Assembly: GCF_964204865.1 (NCBI RefSeq)
Contig: NC_135255.1
Span: 9,887,135 to 9,951,134 of the forward strand
Direction: 5' to 3'
From: Styela clava
Lineage: Eukaryota > Chordata > Ascidiacea > Stolidobranchia > Styelidae
Length of the DNA stretch: 64,000 nucleotides
The notes beneath the pieces are model-generated. The model did no database searches, was not told the DNA's origin, and saw only the letters and a list, made by a program, of their open reading frames with translations. The position numbers and the translations under genes are program-made. Below are positions 35,038-48,000 of this stretch, piece by piece (the first letter of the stretch is position 1; each line of letters starts with the position of its first letter).

Positions 35038-36015
35038 GAAACACCGCTTAGCGACAACGTAAAAAGGCTTAACAGTCAGACATTTGCCATGGTATGTTTG
35101 TCGTTTGCATGATATTATAATTATATTGGAGGCGACGCAGGTCAGCCCGCTATAATAGTAGATAATGAAGTGTGCGAATCCGATACACACGACTCGATGA
35201 CAATTCGTATCAGTTATTGGCCGGAACATACTGGTCGTAAACTCGAGCATTTAAAATCAGCACATCACACGACCTACATGCCTACAATCTCATACTTCTG
35301 CTATTATTATCCAGAAATTGTTCGCTCAATTACTTTTCATAAAATAGATTATATATTTATAACTTTATAAACAAGTTAGCTCTTGAGTTACCAGTAGTTA
35401 CATTTCTTTGTCATACAATGAGAAAGATACTAACGAAACGTTGTTTGTCATGTTACAATATTATAATAAATCAATAATAGTAGAATATAAAATACCGCAG
35501 GTCACTCATTGTGTAATCTGTGTCACAAATCAACTGGACGAAAATTATTCCAACAATAAACTTTGTGCAAAACTTTGAAATCATGCTGAAAAGTACATGC
35601 AATCAATGATCATTCATGTATCTTACTCAAACCAAATCTGTGGATTGATGATAATCTGAATAAGACGGGTCACCCTCCACTGTAAAACGCTATTTTCTTG
35701 TTTTTCTAGTTTTTGTTTGCATCGAGCGTTATTTTCATTTCGGTGGAAAGTAAACTACTGACTGACTAATCAATCTTTGATAATATTGACCAATGACTTG
35801 CAACTAACAACTGTCATTTCAAATGGCCTTAGGGCCTCATTTGTGTTTTTCATCATTGTTGAAACCAGATGCAACAGAGTTCTTAGCATCACATATAATA
35901 ACTCACCTCATTGGTGTTTTCCATTCAATCCTAGACCGCCTAGGTAAACACTTTGAAATATTGTTGTTCCTTTCAGTTGCTTGCACATAATTACCGGACT
36001 ACAGCATATTTCAAT
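35038..36015. other. No gene seen
   Basis: Mixed AT-rich sequence between the hAT element and the KIAA1143 homologue. The right part, 3' of that gene on minus, may contain its 3' UTR. Small plus and minus reading frames near 35032-35370 overlap each other and show no family signature. Confidence 0.35.
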
Positions 36016-36426
36016 TTAGGCATCATCATCTTCATCAAATGAAAGCAAAGACTTTTGCTTCTGCTTTTTATCTACTTTTGATTTGGTTTTTTCTTTCCGG
36101 ACATTGCCTGATTCAGATTTCAATTTTTTTGTTGTACCTCCAAGTGCAGATTCTTTCGACCTTTTAGTTGGCTTTTTAAAAACAATTTTCCCATTATGTT
36201 CTTCATCATTCCCCTGAGACTCTGCCTCCTCTGCGGTTAAATCTCCTTCTTTCAAAACAACAACAACAGGTTTTTCATCCTCTTTTTCCTCATCAACACA
36301 ATCTTCTGATATAGTTTGATATTTATCTGCAATAGTTGCTTCAGGCTTCATTCCAGCCTTTTCTTGAAATTTCCGAATAAATGATGGCTGCTCTTGCTTA
36401 ACATACTTAATTCCACGATTCGCCAT
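36016..36426 (-). CDS. KIAA1143: Homologue of human KIAA1143 (conserved nuclear-type basic/acidic protein), intronless
   Basis: 136 residues. The start at 36426 (MANRGIKYVKQEQPSFIRKF) is preferred over an upstream in-frame ATG at 36468 because the homologous N-terminus begins M-S-K/A-N-x-V-x-Y-V-x-P-x-E-P-x-F-L-x-x-F. Matching blocks follow: KPVVVVLKEGDLTAEE (human PQVVVLKKGDLSVEE), NGKIVFKKPTKR (human DGRIIYRKPVK), and the C-terminal KQKQKSLLSFDEDDD (human SLLSFDNEDE). The family is short, charged and mostly disordered; its biochemical role is not established. I recall it being grouped as DUF4604. The Lys-rich stretch at about residues 85-125 would serve as a nuclear localisation signal. The gene has no intron here. 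Confidence 0.9.
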   Translation of the reverse strand: MANRGIKYVKQEQPSFIRKFQEKAGMKPEATIADKYQTISEDCVDEEKEDEKPVVVVLKEGDLTAEEAESQGNDEEHNGKIVFKKPTKRSKESALGGTTKKLKSESGNVRKEKTKSKVDKKQKQKSLLSFDEDDDA

Positions 36427-37510
36427 TATAATGAATATAAAGTATGAAAGATTTGAATTGATAATCAATTATTTACTTTATCGACAATACAAATAAATTC
36501 TGAAAACAAGATTTGATTGGTTAGTTGAAAAACGTATGAATAAAGAAAATATCACCAGCAATGATGTAGATATATATACTAGGATGGCAAAAGAAAATCA
36601 CATTTGAGCATCGGCTCACAATCGAGCAAGAAATCAGTCTTTGCTAAATAGTTGTAAGTAATTCTATGACTGGTTATTTGAATAGAAGACATCCAGTTAA
36701 AGATAAACAGTTTGCTTGAAATACAATAAATTTTATACTGAAGGTATTCACACATTTTTTCTATTGTAAGTTTACCTAGAACCTATACCAAATACCAGCA
36801 TTGATAAATCATCAGAGTAAACAGGGGTGAAGTGAAACTTGGTTCCAATTAAGGGAACCACAATGAAATGTCTCATTTGACCCAATTTAATCCACATATA
36901 GTCGCTGGACTATGAAATTTATCAACACTAGCACCAACAAAATAATGCAAAGACTATACAGCTGCTTTAAAAAGAAACATACAGTGCAATTCAGTAATAC
37001 TGCATTTTATATTAGAATATGATTATTAAATCTTTAAAGTGAAGAAGCCAAGATTATATCCTGCCCTTCAGATAAATTTATCATGATCTTTTCCCCTTGT
37101 TTTTATACAGATTACTAAATGTTCAAAAAGGGGGATCATGGGGCAATATAAAACATTGCCCTGAGTTAGATTGCTCGTAAAGCATAGAGTTGTAAACCAT
37201 GTATAAATGTATGATGACTTGTGTAGTAAGTGTGATTATCTCCAACATTCATTGAGAAGGTGAGCAGTTCATAAAACTGGGATCGTAGGCATATTTAAAA
37301 TATTGCTCTGATTTGGATTTTCTGAAAGGAGAGGCTAGACGTGCAGCCAAAACTCCTTTGATGCCGTGTGTGAGGTGAGAAGAAATACAAAATTTCCAAA
37401 TTGACAAAAAATCTGTTTCATCCAGAGTGGAATGTAGGCCAGCTACAGACCCTTGTTTGAAAAGTTTGAAATTAGTTGACTTGTTATTCCGACATGTATG
37501 ATTGTTTGGT

Positions 37511-37548
<38 letters not shown>

Positions 37549-37776
37549 CGATCTATATAACCATCCTCAACCCTTATTATTGTTCCGTATAGCAGTTATT
37601 CCACTGTTTCTCAGCTTGACCAAATATCTAAAATGACAACAGGAATTTTGAAACAATCTGGCAAAAATATTAGTGGTGTTGCAGAAGCGGAATTGGAAAA
37701 CAAACATGTTTATCAGTATATGTAGCAAATAAATCCGGTTGACAATATAAAAATGTCACTTTTGCTTGAATTAGAG
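36427..37776. other. No gene; (TA)n microsatellite at 37516-37541
   Basis: This is the region 5' of the KIAA1143 homologue. It is AT-rich without coding signatures. A run of about 13 TA dinucleotides is at 37516-37541. Confidence 0.45.
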
Positions 37777-38650
37777 CAGGGGTCACCAAACTTTTTCGAC
37801 TGCGGGGCAGGTATGACTCAAACTGTGTTGAAACGGGCCGGACAAATATTTTTGTCAATGCAATACAATAAATTCACAAAAGTTGGGAATCTGTTGAATT
37901 TATTCAACAATATAAATTCTACGTTTTTGAAGAATTGAATATTAAATTCTATATCGCAGAATATAGATCGAGAACATCATAGCAAAAAAATATACAAGAT
38001 TTCTAGACAACTATCCTGCGGTTAGCAAAACATTGCTGTCATGAATATCTGCATGTAAGCAGTACAAAAGTTAATGTAACTTGTGAAATTGGAGCAGTAC
38101 GCGAGAGAGATTACAGTACTATTAGCGCAAAATGCACGTTCAGCGTTCCTTTTAGCACAAGAAACGTACACAGCAACACCTGAAAGCACGCGCCAAGAGT
38201 GCATCCTTTGCAGCTTGGCGCATCCTTTGCAGAAATCGTTGCCAACCAGTAGAGTATTTTAACCTATTTTATCATAGCTATTTCTAGACTAATATTTGAT
38301 CACTGCAATTAAACTACAACCCTTAAGGCAAAATGATGATTGACTTATCTGATTCATACTCAAATTTCCGAAACACAACCAAAAACTATATTCAATAACG
38401 TTCAAAATCGCGAAAACGAGGTATTGATTACAATGTCATTAATGACTGAAAATCTGTCTGAGTGACAAAAGTGTCTGAGCGGATGCAGAAAGGTCTATTG
38501 TTTGTCATTTTATGCATCTTGCTGATTGGTCAATATTACGAAATAAACAAGGAAGTCGATGCTCGAGGAAACATCGCTTAGAAAAAAAATTTGCCTTGTT
38601 ATTGAGGGTCAGATGAAAAAACGCCGCGGGCCGTAGTTTGGTGATCCCTG
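37777..38650. mobile_element. 874-bp hAT-like element, same family as 33422-35029
   Basis: Ends CAGGGGTCACCAAACTTTTT and CGTAGTTTGGTGATCCCTG. Flanks AATTAGAG (37769-37776) and CATTAGAG (38651-38658) match at 7 of 8. It is collinear with the 1.6-kb copy but lacks about half of its length, so it is a deletion derivative. Confidence 0.9.
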
Positions 38651-39023
38651 CATTAGAGTATTCTATATCTATTTACCTTCTATTCAACAAAAATTTTCCA
38701 CGAATATCTACCGTAGTTAGCGAATATAATCCTAGAAGACAATTATTATTATGCTGTTTATATCATTGGGGATAATCTTTTGTGGACACTATTACATCAG
38801 AATAATTACACACACATTGAGAAGTTAGTACATTGAAAATAAACTCCTTGTGAAATCAATATGAAGGACTGAAATTTTATCACATTGTGTTTTCTTCATC
38901 ACATTCACTGGTCTTAATAATTAAATAAGTATTTGCATATTGGCTTCATAATATATCTATATATTTGTATATACAAAAGTGTTAGGTGATATGATAAGAT
39001 ATGTCCTGTTATATTAATTATAC

Positions 39024-42000
39024 TTACTCCAGTTCAACAGGTAGACAACTCAAGTCAAGATTGTAACATTTCCTGAACAATTCTCTAACAACACTGAGAC
39101 AAAAAACTTTTAAATTTGGTTCTGAAATATATTGGTAACATCTTTATATTAACCAGTATCATAATCACAAATATATCAAACCTCAATCAAACCTTTACAC
39201 CAGGTATAAAAGTGATCAGCATACACAGATATACTATAATTATGGGAAGGTTAGGTTTGACTAACATACACTTCAGTCAGTAGATAAGAAGACATATGAA
39301 GGAATATTTTAAATGTGCAATGGCACTCTATGGCAACTTTCCAAAAGTTAACATGATACAGTTACTAGACTTGCCAATAAGACACCCAGACAGAACAGAA
39401 AGTATAAAAGGCTTGGAATCACCATACATACATATTTGTAATAAAAATTTGGTATTCCATAGTGAAATAGGGTTTTTATTTTTCTTTCTCGGAACGAGAG
39501 GCCATGGTTTGCCATAAGATTAAGCCATCTTATTGGCTTTCCTCTCCCCCGAGATAAATATGTAAATCCTATCCTAGTGTCAAGATCCATGAATAGAGGA
39601 AGAAGTCACACCAGAGTCTGTCAGTTTTTTGAATGGCCTAGAGCAGGGCTTCCCAAACTAGGGGCTGCGGCCGCGAAACGAATTTTAGGGGCCGCAAAAA
39701 GAACACCAATTTCACACAAATTACTATAGCGCCATTCCGAGCAAGTGAAAGTAATTTTTTTTTATTTTTGATATCAAGACATTGGAAATTTATTGGACTG
39801 CATTTATTTCATCGAACAATATAAAAATTTCACCCAGGTTTTTGATGGTTTATAAAAAATGGCCCGAAATGTAGAAATTTTAGTATAATTGACATATTCT
39901 GTGATGATTCCTGACACGAAGTGTTTGATTGTGTGGTACAGTTATTTCATATGGAACTGACGCACTGGATTTAAGGTAATAAAGTTTAAATGTTTGCAGT
40001 GCTGTAGGACATTTCTTCACCCATTTAACGATTTATTACCAGAATTTTAAGAGATGATAGAGGCCGCTGTTTCGAAATGGAAAAATGTTCTGTGGTGTCA
40101 CGTCCTGTAGTGTCAGCTACAATATGCACATTATTGGCATGGATTCACAGTGTTACATTAAGTAACTTGAGCAACACATAGAGGGGTTGTTCAGCTACTG
40201 CACCAGAAAATATTATGGGCTCCCACAGTACCATCGCAAAAATTTACAGCATAACACAACATACTGTTAGTGCATGGTGTATTTGCCGTCCTGTAGTGTC
40301 ACACGGCGCGGCGGTGTGGCTCAACGGACTAAGCGTTAGGAACACGCTCGGCACCGCACCTCTAATTTGAATCCCATGCAGGGATGGTTATGTGCGAGAG
40401 GATTGCTGTACTCCTCGCCGTCGTTGGGTGGTTCACGTAACCGCTGGTCGGTTACGGCTTCCTCCACCACCAAGTCCATGCTTCCGAAAACAAACAATAT
40501 AACTAATCCCATACCCGACTTGGAATGGTAACCGGACGAGAGGCCGTGGTTCGCCATATGGATAAGCCGTCTTATCGGCTTTCCTCTCCCCCCGAGATAA
40601 ATATGTAAATCCTATCCTATCCTATATTTTACTATATTTTTTTTATCTATTAAGTAAGTCTTGGGTGTAACTTTTGTGCAATTTTTTACATATCCAATAA
40701 AGCAACTGATTGGGCAATGAAACAAAACATGTAGCTGAAAATGTGAAAATATATTGCATCCAACAACATGCAAAATTTCTAGAATTGTCCTGTAGTGTCA
40801 CTTGGAATAGCCCTATATTTGTTGTACTTTTTTGGACTCTTGCTCTTGCAAAGATAGCACGTTTTCATTAAAAAACTGCTACATAACGATTATTAAACAA
40901 TCAAAAAGTAGAAAAGACTCAGTGGTTACGAAACTTCATTGTATTGTGACCCTCCCCAAAATATGCTCAATATGCGCTCCCTGTGAAAATACGTATTGAT
41001 ATTATATTCCTTTCAATAAAAGACCTTTTTTCGCAATGAGTTTAATATAAACGAACAAACAAAACTTAACGACAGTCGGTGAAATCACATTTAATGGGCC
41101 CTGGTAGAAAAGCCTGCTTTATATAAATACGAAATCGCAAAGAGGATGGGCGTGCGCAACGCTTTTTGAATCAAGGAAAAATAATCTTTATCTACAAAAA
41201 AACGAATTTCCAGAATTAAACTTTTGTATTATAACACCATCACAGGTGATATCGATTTAATCTTAATTTTTTCAGTAAAAATATAAGAAATGGGTTGTTT
41301 GAAAGGTTCACGAATCACGAAATTTTGTGAGCACCTTAGCAAAATTGAAACGACGCACTCTGAGAACCACGGGACTAAGTCAAAAAAGAATTGTTGTCTT
41401 TTTTTTAAGGGGGCGCGCTTTTATTTTAATCATTTTCAAAATCCAGGCTTGGTCTTACTTTTTGGGGAAACACGGTTGAATCATCACGCTTGCATAACAA
41501 TGAATATTCTGATCGTAAGACCCGATTTGTGTGTGATTGTATAACAATTCCGGCTTTAATCGTTAAGCTAGCGGTTCCCGAAGGCGATTTGCTAAGTGCG
41601 CCTCGAAAACTAGGATATTTGTGTTAAATATTAACTAATATATGATTGAATATTTCACATTATTTTATTTATTCTAAATGTTTTGTTTCTCATTATTGCA
41701 AATGATGTGTATATAAATCAAATTCAATTTACCGTTCTATGTTGTTTCCTTTCTGTTACGTAGGGTCTATTGTTACGTAACAGAAGAGATAAACCCAATT
41801 GCAATTTCGTAGGTTGCAGTTTATTCATTAGCTGAACCGAGATTATCGAACATGAGTGATTTTTCAGCATTTTAAAGAAAAACCAGGCAGGGATAAGAAA
41901 TAAAAGTTAAACCTTTAGCCTAGATGTTTATGAACCTTAAAAGGCATAAAGTACACATTAACGATGACAAAATTGTGTTTTAGTTTTAGACAGCATATTT

Positions 42001-45000
42001 TTCAAGTAGGTGCGCCGAGAGTTTTTTCCATGATAATTTCCTTATGCTGCCTTATGCTAAATTTCATCAATAAAAGCGAGTAACAATTACGGATAAGAAC
42101 CATGCCGGCTGGATTTGCTATGCAGCAAAAAGCATCCGCACCCATTACACTGAATAATAAAGTTAATCTGAGTAAATATATGCTAGTTTTTGTTATTGAG
42201 TACGCCTACTAAAAGTTAAAATGGCAAAAATGCATATTTCGAACTGTTTAGCATTATTAACGTGAACAAGGGCCGCGAAAAATTTTAATATATTAAAAGG
42301 GGCCGCAAGCTCAAAAGTTCGGGAAGCCCTGGCTTAGAGTCTCACATCAAATGGAATTTTTCTTGAGCTACAAAGATTTGGCCAGTAGATACAGTGATCA
42401 ACAGTGTGAAGCTTGCCAGATTCAATCCCATTTTATCAAATAGCTTGAGAAACAATGACAATAGCTTACATACTGTGCACTGAAAGGTGTATCTTACCTA
42501 AATCAAGGACATGAGTGTCTGACTGATCTATGAGATCCTGGTTAGAATGAGATGTAGGCGTTGGACTAGAAATATAAAAAAAAGGAAATCAAATTTCATT
42601 TAAATTTCAGTAACTAGAGTTAGTCATGAAACTTTTGTTTTCAAAATTTTTATACATTTTCAGATGGCTATACTTTTTTGTGTTTTAAGGAATGCAATAA
42701 AGTGTTTCTTGAAATTTTCAAAATATTCTGCTTCATTATCATATTTATACCCAGTGGCGTAGCATCCACCCCCGCAACCCCCGCGATCGCGGGGGGGCCC
42801 ACAGCGAAAAGGGGACCACAGCGGTTAAAATTTAGAAATTTAAGAAAACCAAAAGCTGTAATGCACATCTTATAATGTTGATGTCAGTTCTGCTCAAATC
42901 GTTTTGTTATGTAACAATGCCGGAGTTGTCGATTTTCGGTGTCGTGTGGTTTGATAGCGCCGGCCACCGGCACAATTACGAAGGCTGTCAGATTGATGTC
43001 GAAAGCAAAACCTCTTAGTGGCGCACAAAAACGAATAATAAAGGGCAGAAGAGAAAGAACGTATGAAAAAAATTAAAGTAACCAAGATAAACGAAATATT
43101 TGAACCAAAATTGAAACAATTAGACTTGGGAATACCGAATGTAACTGAGGAGGAAATAAGCCTAGCACCGGCGGTATCGGTAGAAAACCAGATGCGTGTT
43201 CAATCTCCAAAAGTGATGGCGCCGGCGCAAATGAATTTTCTTCCAAAACTTTACAATTATCGACAATTATCACGGGTAAGCTACTGATTTTTGAAGCAAA
43301 TTGATATGACGAAGATGGTGGATGAGTTGCTAACACGAAAGCGCAAATTTTAGGTTACCATTGCCTTTTTATAGCGACATGTTATGCTTTTTGACGAAAT
43401 AAAAAAAAACTTTGTTTCAGCTTATGTCCGAGATTTTTAGGGTCATTTCCACGAAATATTTTTGCGTGGGGGGCCCACGAGAGTCTTGCTACGCCACTGT
43501 TTATACCATTCCCTTTAGTTCATTGACATAGATTAAAAAAATAGAATTTAACAGAAAACGAATCACACAAATGTTAGAGATATTAAATATTCACGAAGAA
43601 AAGCATTGGTCTAGCAAGGACATAGATAGATTGGCAGTATTTTATATAAACTGCTACAAAAAATTGTCACACAAGTGGACGTTTAGTCAAATTTGAAATT
43701 TTCCAGTCAGCGCAAGTTATTTGGGTAAACATTTTTGGCTCTACAACGCTACTTGTTCCATGAAATATATCATATAACCCAAAAAAACACATACCTTGTT
43801 CCACCAAATATATATGCTTTATTGTCTTTATAACAGCAACAATGTCTTCTACGTGGACATGGTCCCACTCCATGAACAGATATTTCTTTCCATAGTCCAC
43901 TTTCTTAAAATACAAAAAATTGTGATTTTATTAATAACCGAGAATAAGGCTCAGCGATGTGGCGCATCGTGCTAGTAATATGCCATCCACCGCACTTCTG
44001 ATTACCCTGCGTAGGGCGAATGTGATGGGGAAAATTATGTGTGAGAGGATTGCTGGACTCCTGGCCGACGTCGGGTGGCTTACGTAACCGCTGGTCGGTT
44101 ACGACTTCTTCCAACATCATTTCTATGCATCTGAAAAAAATAAATGACTAATCCCATACGCCGCAGGGATGGCCAATTCGAATAAAGTATTCGAATGTAT
44201 TCGAATATCTCGTCATTCGAATATCGGAATTAGCGTTCATAAGAATATCGAATATTTGTGTGACGTCACACATTTTCGGACGACGCCGCTTCCAAGACGT
44301 TTCCGTTGAATGAAAACATTCTCGATAGAAACTTGCGCGTGATTGTTTTCATCACTCATCAGCGTAACGTGTTATTTAGGCCGTAAACGTCTTTACGTTT
44401 GTGTTATTTTCTCTAAAACGAAAATTTTCCACAAATTTGTTCCACGATAACGATGACAATTATTTTATTTTTGTACGCGCACGGAATTGTGAATCTGGTA
44501 AATATGTCCATCGGCGGCTAGTTTCTAAAGACAATGCAACTTTTTGATTGAAAAGCGGCAATTTAAAATACTGAAAATAAAACCGCAAACAATATAAGTT
44601 TTATTGAGGCACGCGAAAATTTATAAAACGCTTTTCTAGGCTGTGAAAATCGCAAAATTTCGTGGGCCTACCTTACACATTCTGCTTGGTCGGGCGTTCA
44701 GAAATATATCGTCACGAATTGAGAGCGGGATTTGCCTGATTATTCATTGTTTTAAATTGTCGTCGAATATTTTCGTGTTAACATTATACAAGGTTTGAAA
44801 CGCGACATTTTCCCAGGTTGTGAGGATGTATATAATATAATTAATCTTAAAGTATATTCAATCAATTTTATTGTGATGAAATAAATTTTACTCTGAGATG
44901 TTACAGCAGATTTATGGATTTTTCGAACGGTTTTATCTAAAAATAATCAGAGTGTCAGCATTTTGATTGAGCCGAGTCATTGTTAACAAGTAGGCCTACA

Positions 45001-48000
45001 TCTAAATATTTGCCGAATTCGCAAAATACGGATCTGAACATTATTTAATCGGGCAGTTTACCACACGTTTTTATTCCTATGATCGCGGATTGCAATGGTA
45101 TATAAGAGTGGTGAGGATTTTATTTTGTCGACGCAACCGCAGGTTAAATTGAAGACAATTAAATTAATAAAGCAAGATATTTTAAATATGCCCGTATCGG
45201 TCACGAATTCATCACTTTGCACAACAGAAAAATATATATTCGTTGTTATATAATTTGTTGTAAAAGTCGACTCTTTCAACAGGTGGCATAATCGCGGCGA
45301 TGAATATGTATTTTTAATTTACTGCTAAACTTTATATGTATATTCATTGTATGAAATGAATTATACACTACACTTAACAGGATTTTATATCATTATTTGA
45401 GATTTTTCTATCGGCGATACCGAGTTGGCAAGATTGCACGTCTGGCAGTGGTGGTCATCTATTCTCTATTAATTTATTTCTAATTTAAACACAACAATAT
45501 GTTACACATATTAACAATATGGTTCACATAAATTGATATACAAATATACTGGTAGGCAGTAGAATACTCTTAAGCTTAAATATTAGAATTTTTAAAGGCA
45601 TAATGGATTTTCGATTGTTGTTGCTTGTTTCAGTTGCCTGTATTGCCAATAAATTTGATTACTCACAGAAAATATACACAATTATCTGAATACAAGTAGT
45701 AGTTTAGTCAATAGACTTGACTATTATCGTAATATCATGGTACCAATGATAGAAAGCGTCAGACAACTCCTTGGCTATCTTTTCATATGGTCATTTGTAC
45801 AAAGTGAATAATTTTAATAAACTGACTGTGTCACAAGTTGCTATTATTTTTTATTGATAGCTATAAACTATCAATTACTTTGTGTACATATACTGTTGGT
45901 TTGTGGCTTTATTCTGATATTTCTATTGAAGCTTATCTCCTAATTTACTGGGTTTTAATAAACTAAAACAAAAATGTGTTATTTTCGATTTTAGAATGTA
46001 TTCGGAATTCCAGATTCGAAAACATTATTTTAGAATGTATTCGGAATAGTTTAGTATTCGGAAATGGCCATCCCTGCGGCCATACCCGACATGAACTGGT
46101 AACTGGACGAGAGAGGCCGTGATTCGCCAGATGATTAAGCTGTCTAATCTGCTTCCCCGGGGATAAATATATGAATTCTATCCTATTCTGAGAGTTTAGT
46201 AATGATGAATAATGATGAAAGAATGACATTTGAAAACCTGCAATTTTGTGTGTTATCAGTTAAATTATGTATGAATCTATTTTATTGACATAATGGTGTA
46301 AACTTCACCTCAGGAATATACCTGAGGCTCATGCCAAAGTCATATTAAAATTACTATCTATCTGGGTCTAATTGAACACCTTTCATCGGAAAGAAAAGTG
46401 TAGGCTACTGGAAGTCTTATTCCTTCATCCTTTCAACTGTACAAAATCGAATACTCACTCATGTCAAACTTCCAGAGGTCGTTATAGTGCTCGTTTAATT
46501 TAGAGTTGAAGCCACCAAATATGTAGATACTATCTTCATGAATAACTATTGCAAACAAAACAAAGTAGGAACTGTAATTTTTCATGCAAAAATATGGGAG
46601 GAAGGTTTGAATTATTTGGTTTACGATCACACTTGATCACATTCAATGACTTTTAATCATTTTCCCATTAGGGGCAAGTACGAACAAGAGATATCATCAT
46701 TGATTATCTAAAACATTTTCAAATCACAAATAGTATAAATCTATTTACATGCAGTATGGCTTCTTCGACCAACTGGCAACTTTTGATTGGCGTGAGCAGC
46801 TGCAGACCATTCCAATGTGTTTAGATCCAAAACCTGAAACAATAAACATCTATAAGTCTCCATGCGGCCACTTCTGTAATTTTTTTTCTCAAACACAGTA
46901 AAAAAATAGGTAAATCAATTATAAATCAAACTCTTTTCATACATTCATAATTTCGAATTATGTTTACCTTTGAACTAAAGTTTTTGAACCTTACTAGATG
47001 AGAAACACCAAATTTATATAAACTCAAATCCTAAAAAAAGCCAATATTAATATTTTTTTTTTACAATTTATTAAAGGAGAAAGATAATTTTCAGAAGATA
47101 ATTTTATTCATTTTGCTGCCTCGATCTCAGAGGTTGCTTTTTAACAATTTAAAGCAGAGAGATGCAACATACATCCCGCTGGCCATATTCCAGGCCCACG
47201 GACCCTATTTACGTGGCCCGCAAGAGACTAAGTATCCCATTATTTTTGAATGATTCATCTTATTTGTAATGGCACTATCGGCGTATCGTGGGTTACATGA
47301 CAATGTCAGATTGAGATAAAAATTCGGCTGACAATGATTCAATAACATGATGTTTTATATTGATGCTGTGTTGTAATTTAATAAGTTATCTACCAGTAAG
47401 ATGATTTATAATGAATTGCGGAAGTTTGACACTGAGTGGTGTCTGAAATACTCCATTGTTCAATACAATCAATATGCGGTTAGCCTAATTTGCCAAAGCA
47501 AGTGATACTATTGTATAAAACACTCTGTATTCATCCAAAATATTTTTAATCAAATTGTTACATAAGCTAAATGTATGGCATTACACGAATCTGAAAAATG
47601 ATGCATTCCAAAAGAAATCGCTCTTTCGGCCCTCAATGTCACCATAATTATTTGTTTTGGCCCATTGCTATAAACAGTTGCACACCCATGATTCAAAGTG
47701 TTACTGAATTACAATTAATTGAAGATATTTAACAGAATAAATCAAGTAGGCCTATTGTAACTAACAGTTTGTATTTTACACAGTAAACCTAACTTGTTAA
47801 TTACTTGATTATTGCTCTCACCAATGAAATACCCAAACCTAATTGGATTAATTGACCCAATAATATGTGTACTACCTTAATATCATTATCATATGGCTGT
47901 GAAATAGAATTGTCAGAATCATCTCCTCGTCCACCAAACAAATAAATTTTATCTCCATAAGCCGTAAGAGTATGAAAATCTCTCCACAAACCAGTTTGAC

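Noticed and set aside
37753-38645. Prokaryote-style CRISPR or other arrayed defence locus in the window
   Set aside because: The only arrays are the 175-bp foldback monomers, the 110-bp LINE-tail repeats and microsatellites. Spliced animal genes and eukaryotic transposons throughout exclude a prokaryotic source.
38696-38720. Candidate last KLHDC3 exon (E-Y-S-W-K-I-F-V-E-stop after an AG near 38715)
   Set aside because: The acceptor lacks a pyrimidine tract and similarity to IRWEL is limited to one Trp; not strong enough to annotate.
40305-40380. A functional tRNA gene
   Set aside because: The A and B boxes are tRNA-like but the cloverleaf does not close well, and the sequence continues into a repeated body with a CCTAT tail seen at several loci; it is a SINE head.
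43063-43287. Reading frames on both strands within the 748-bp hAT element, possibly a transposase piece
   Set aside because: Neither frame shows zinc-finger, hATC or DDE signatures. Overlapping frames on both strands are expected in this GC-richer interior.
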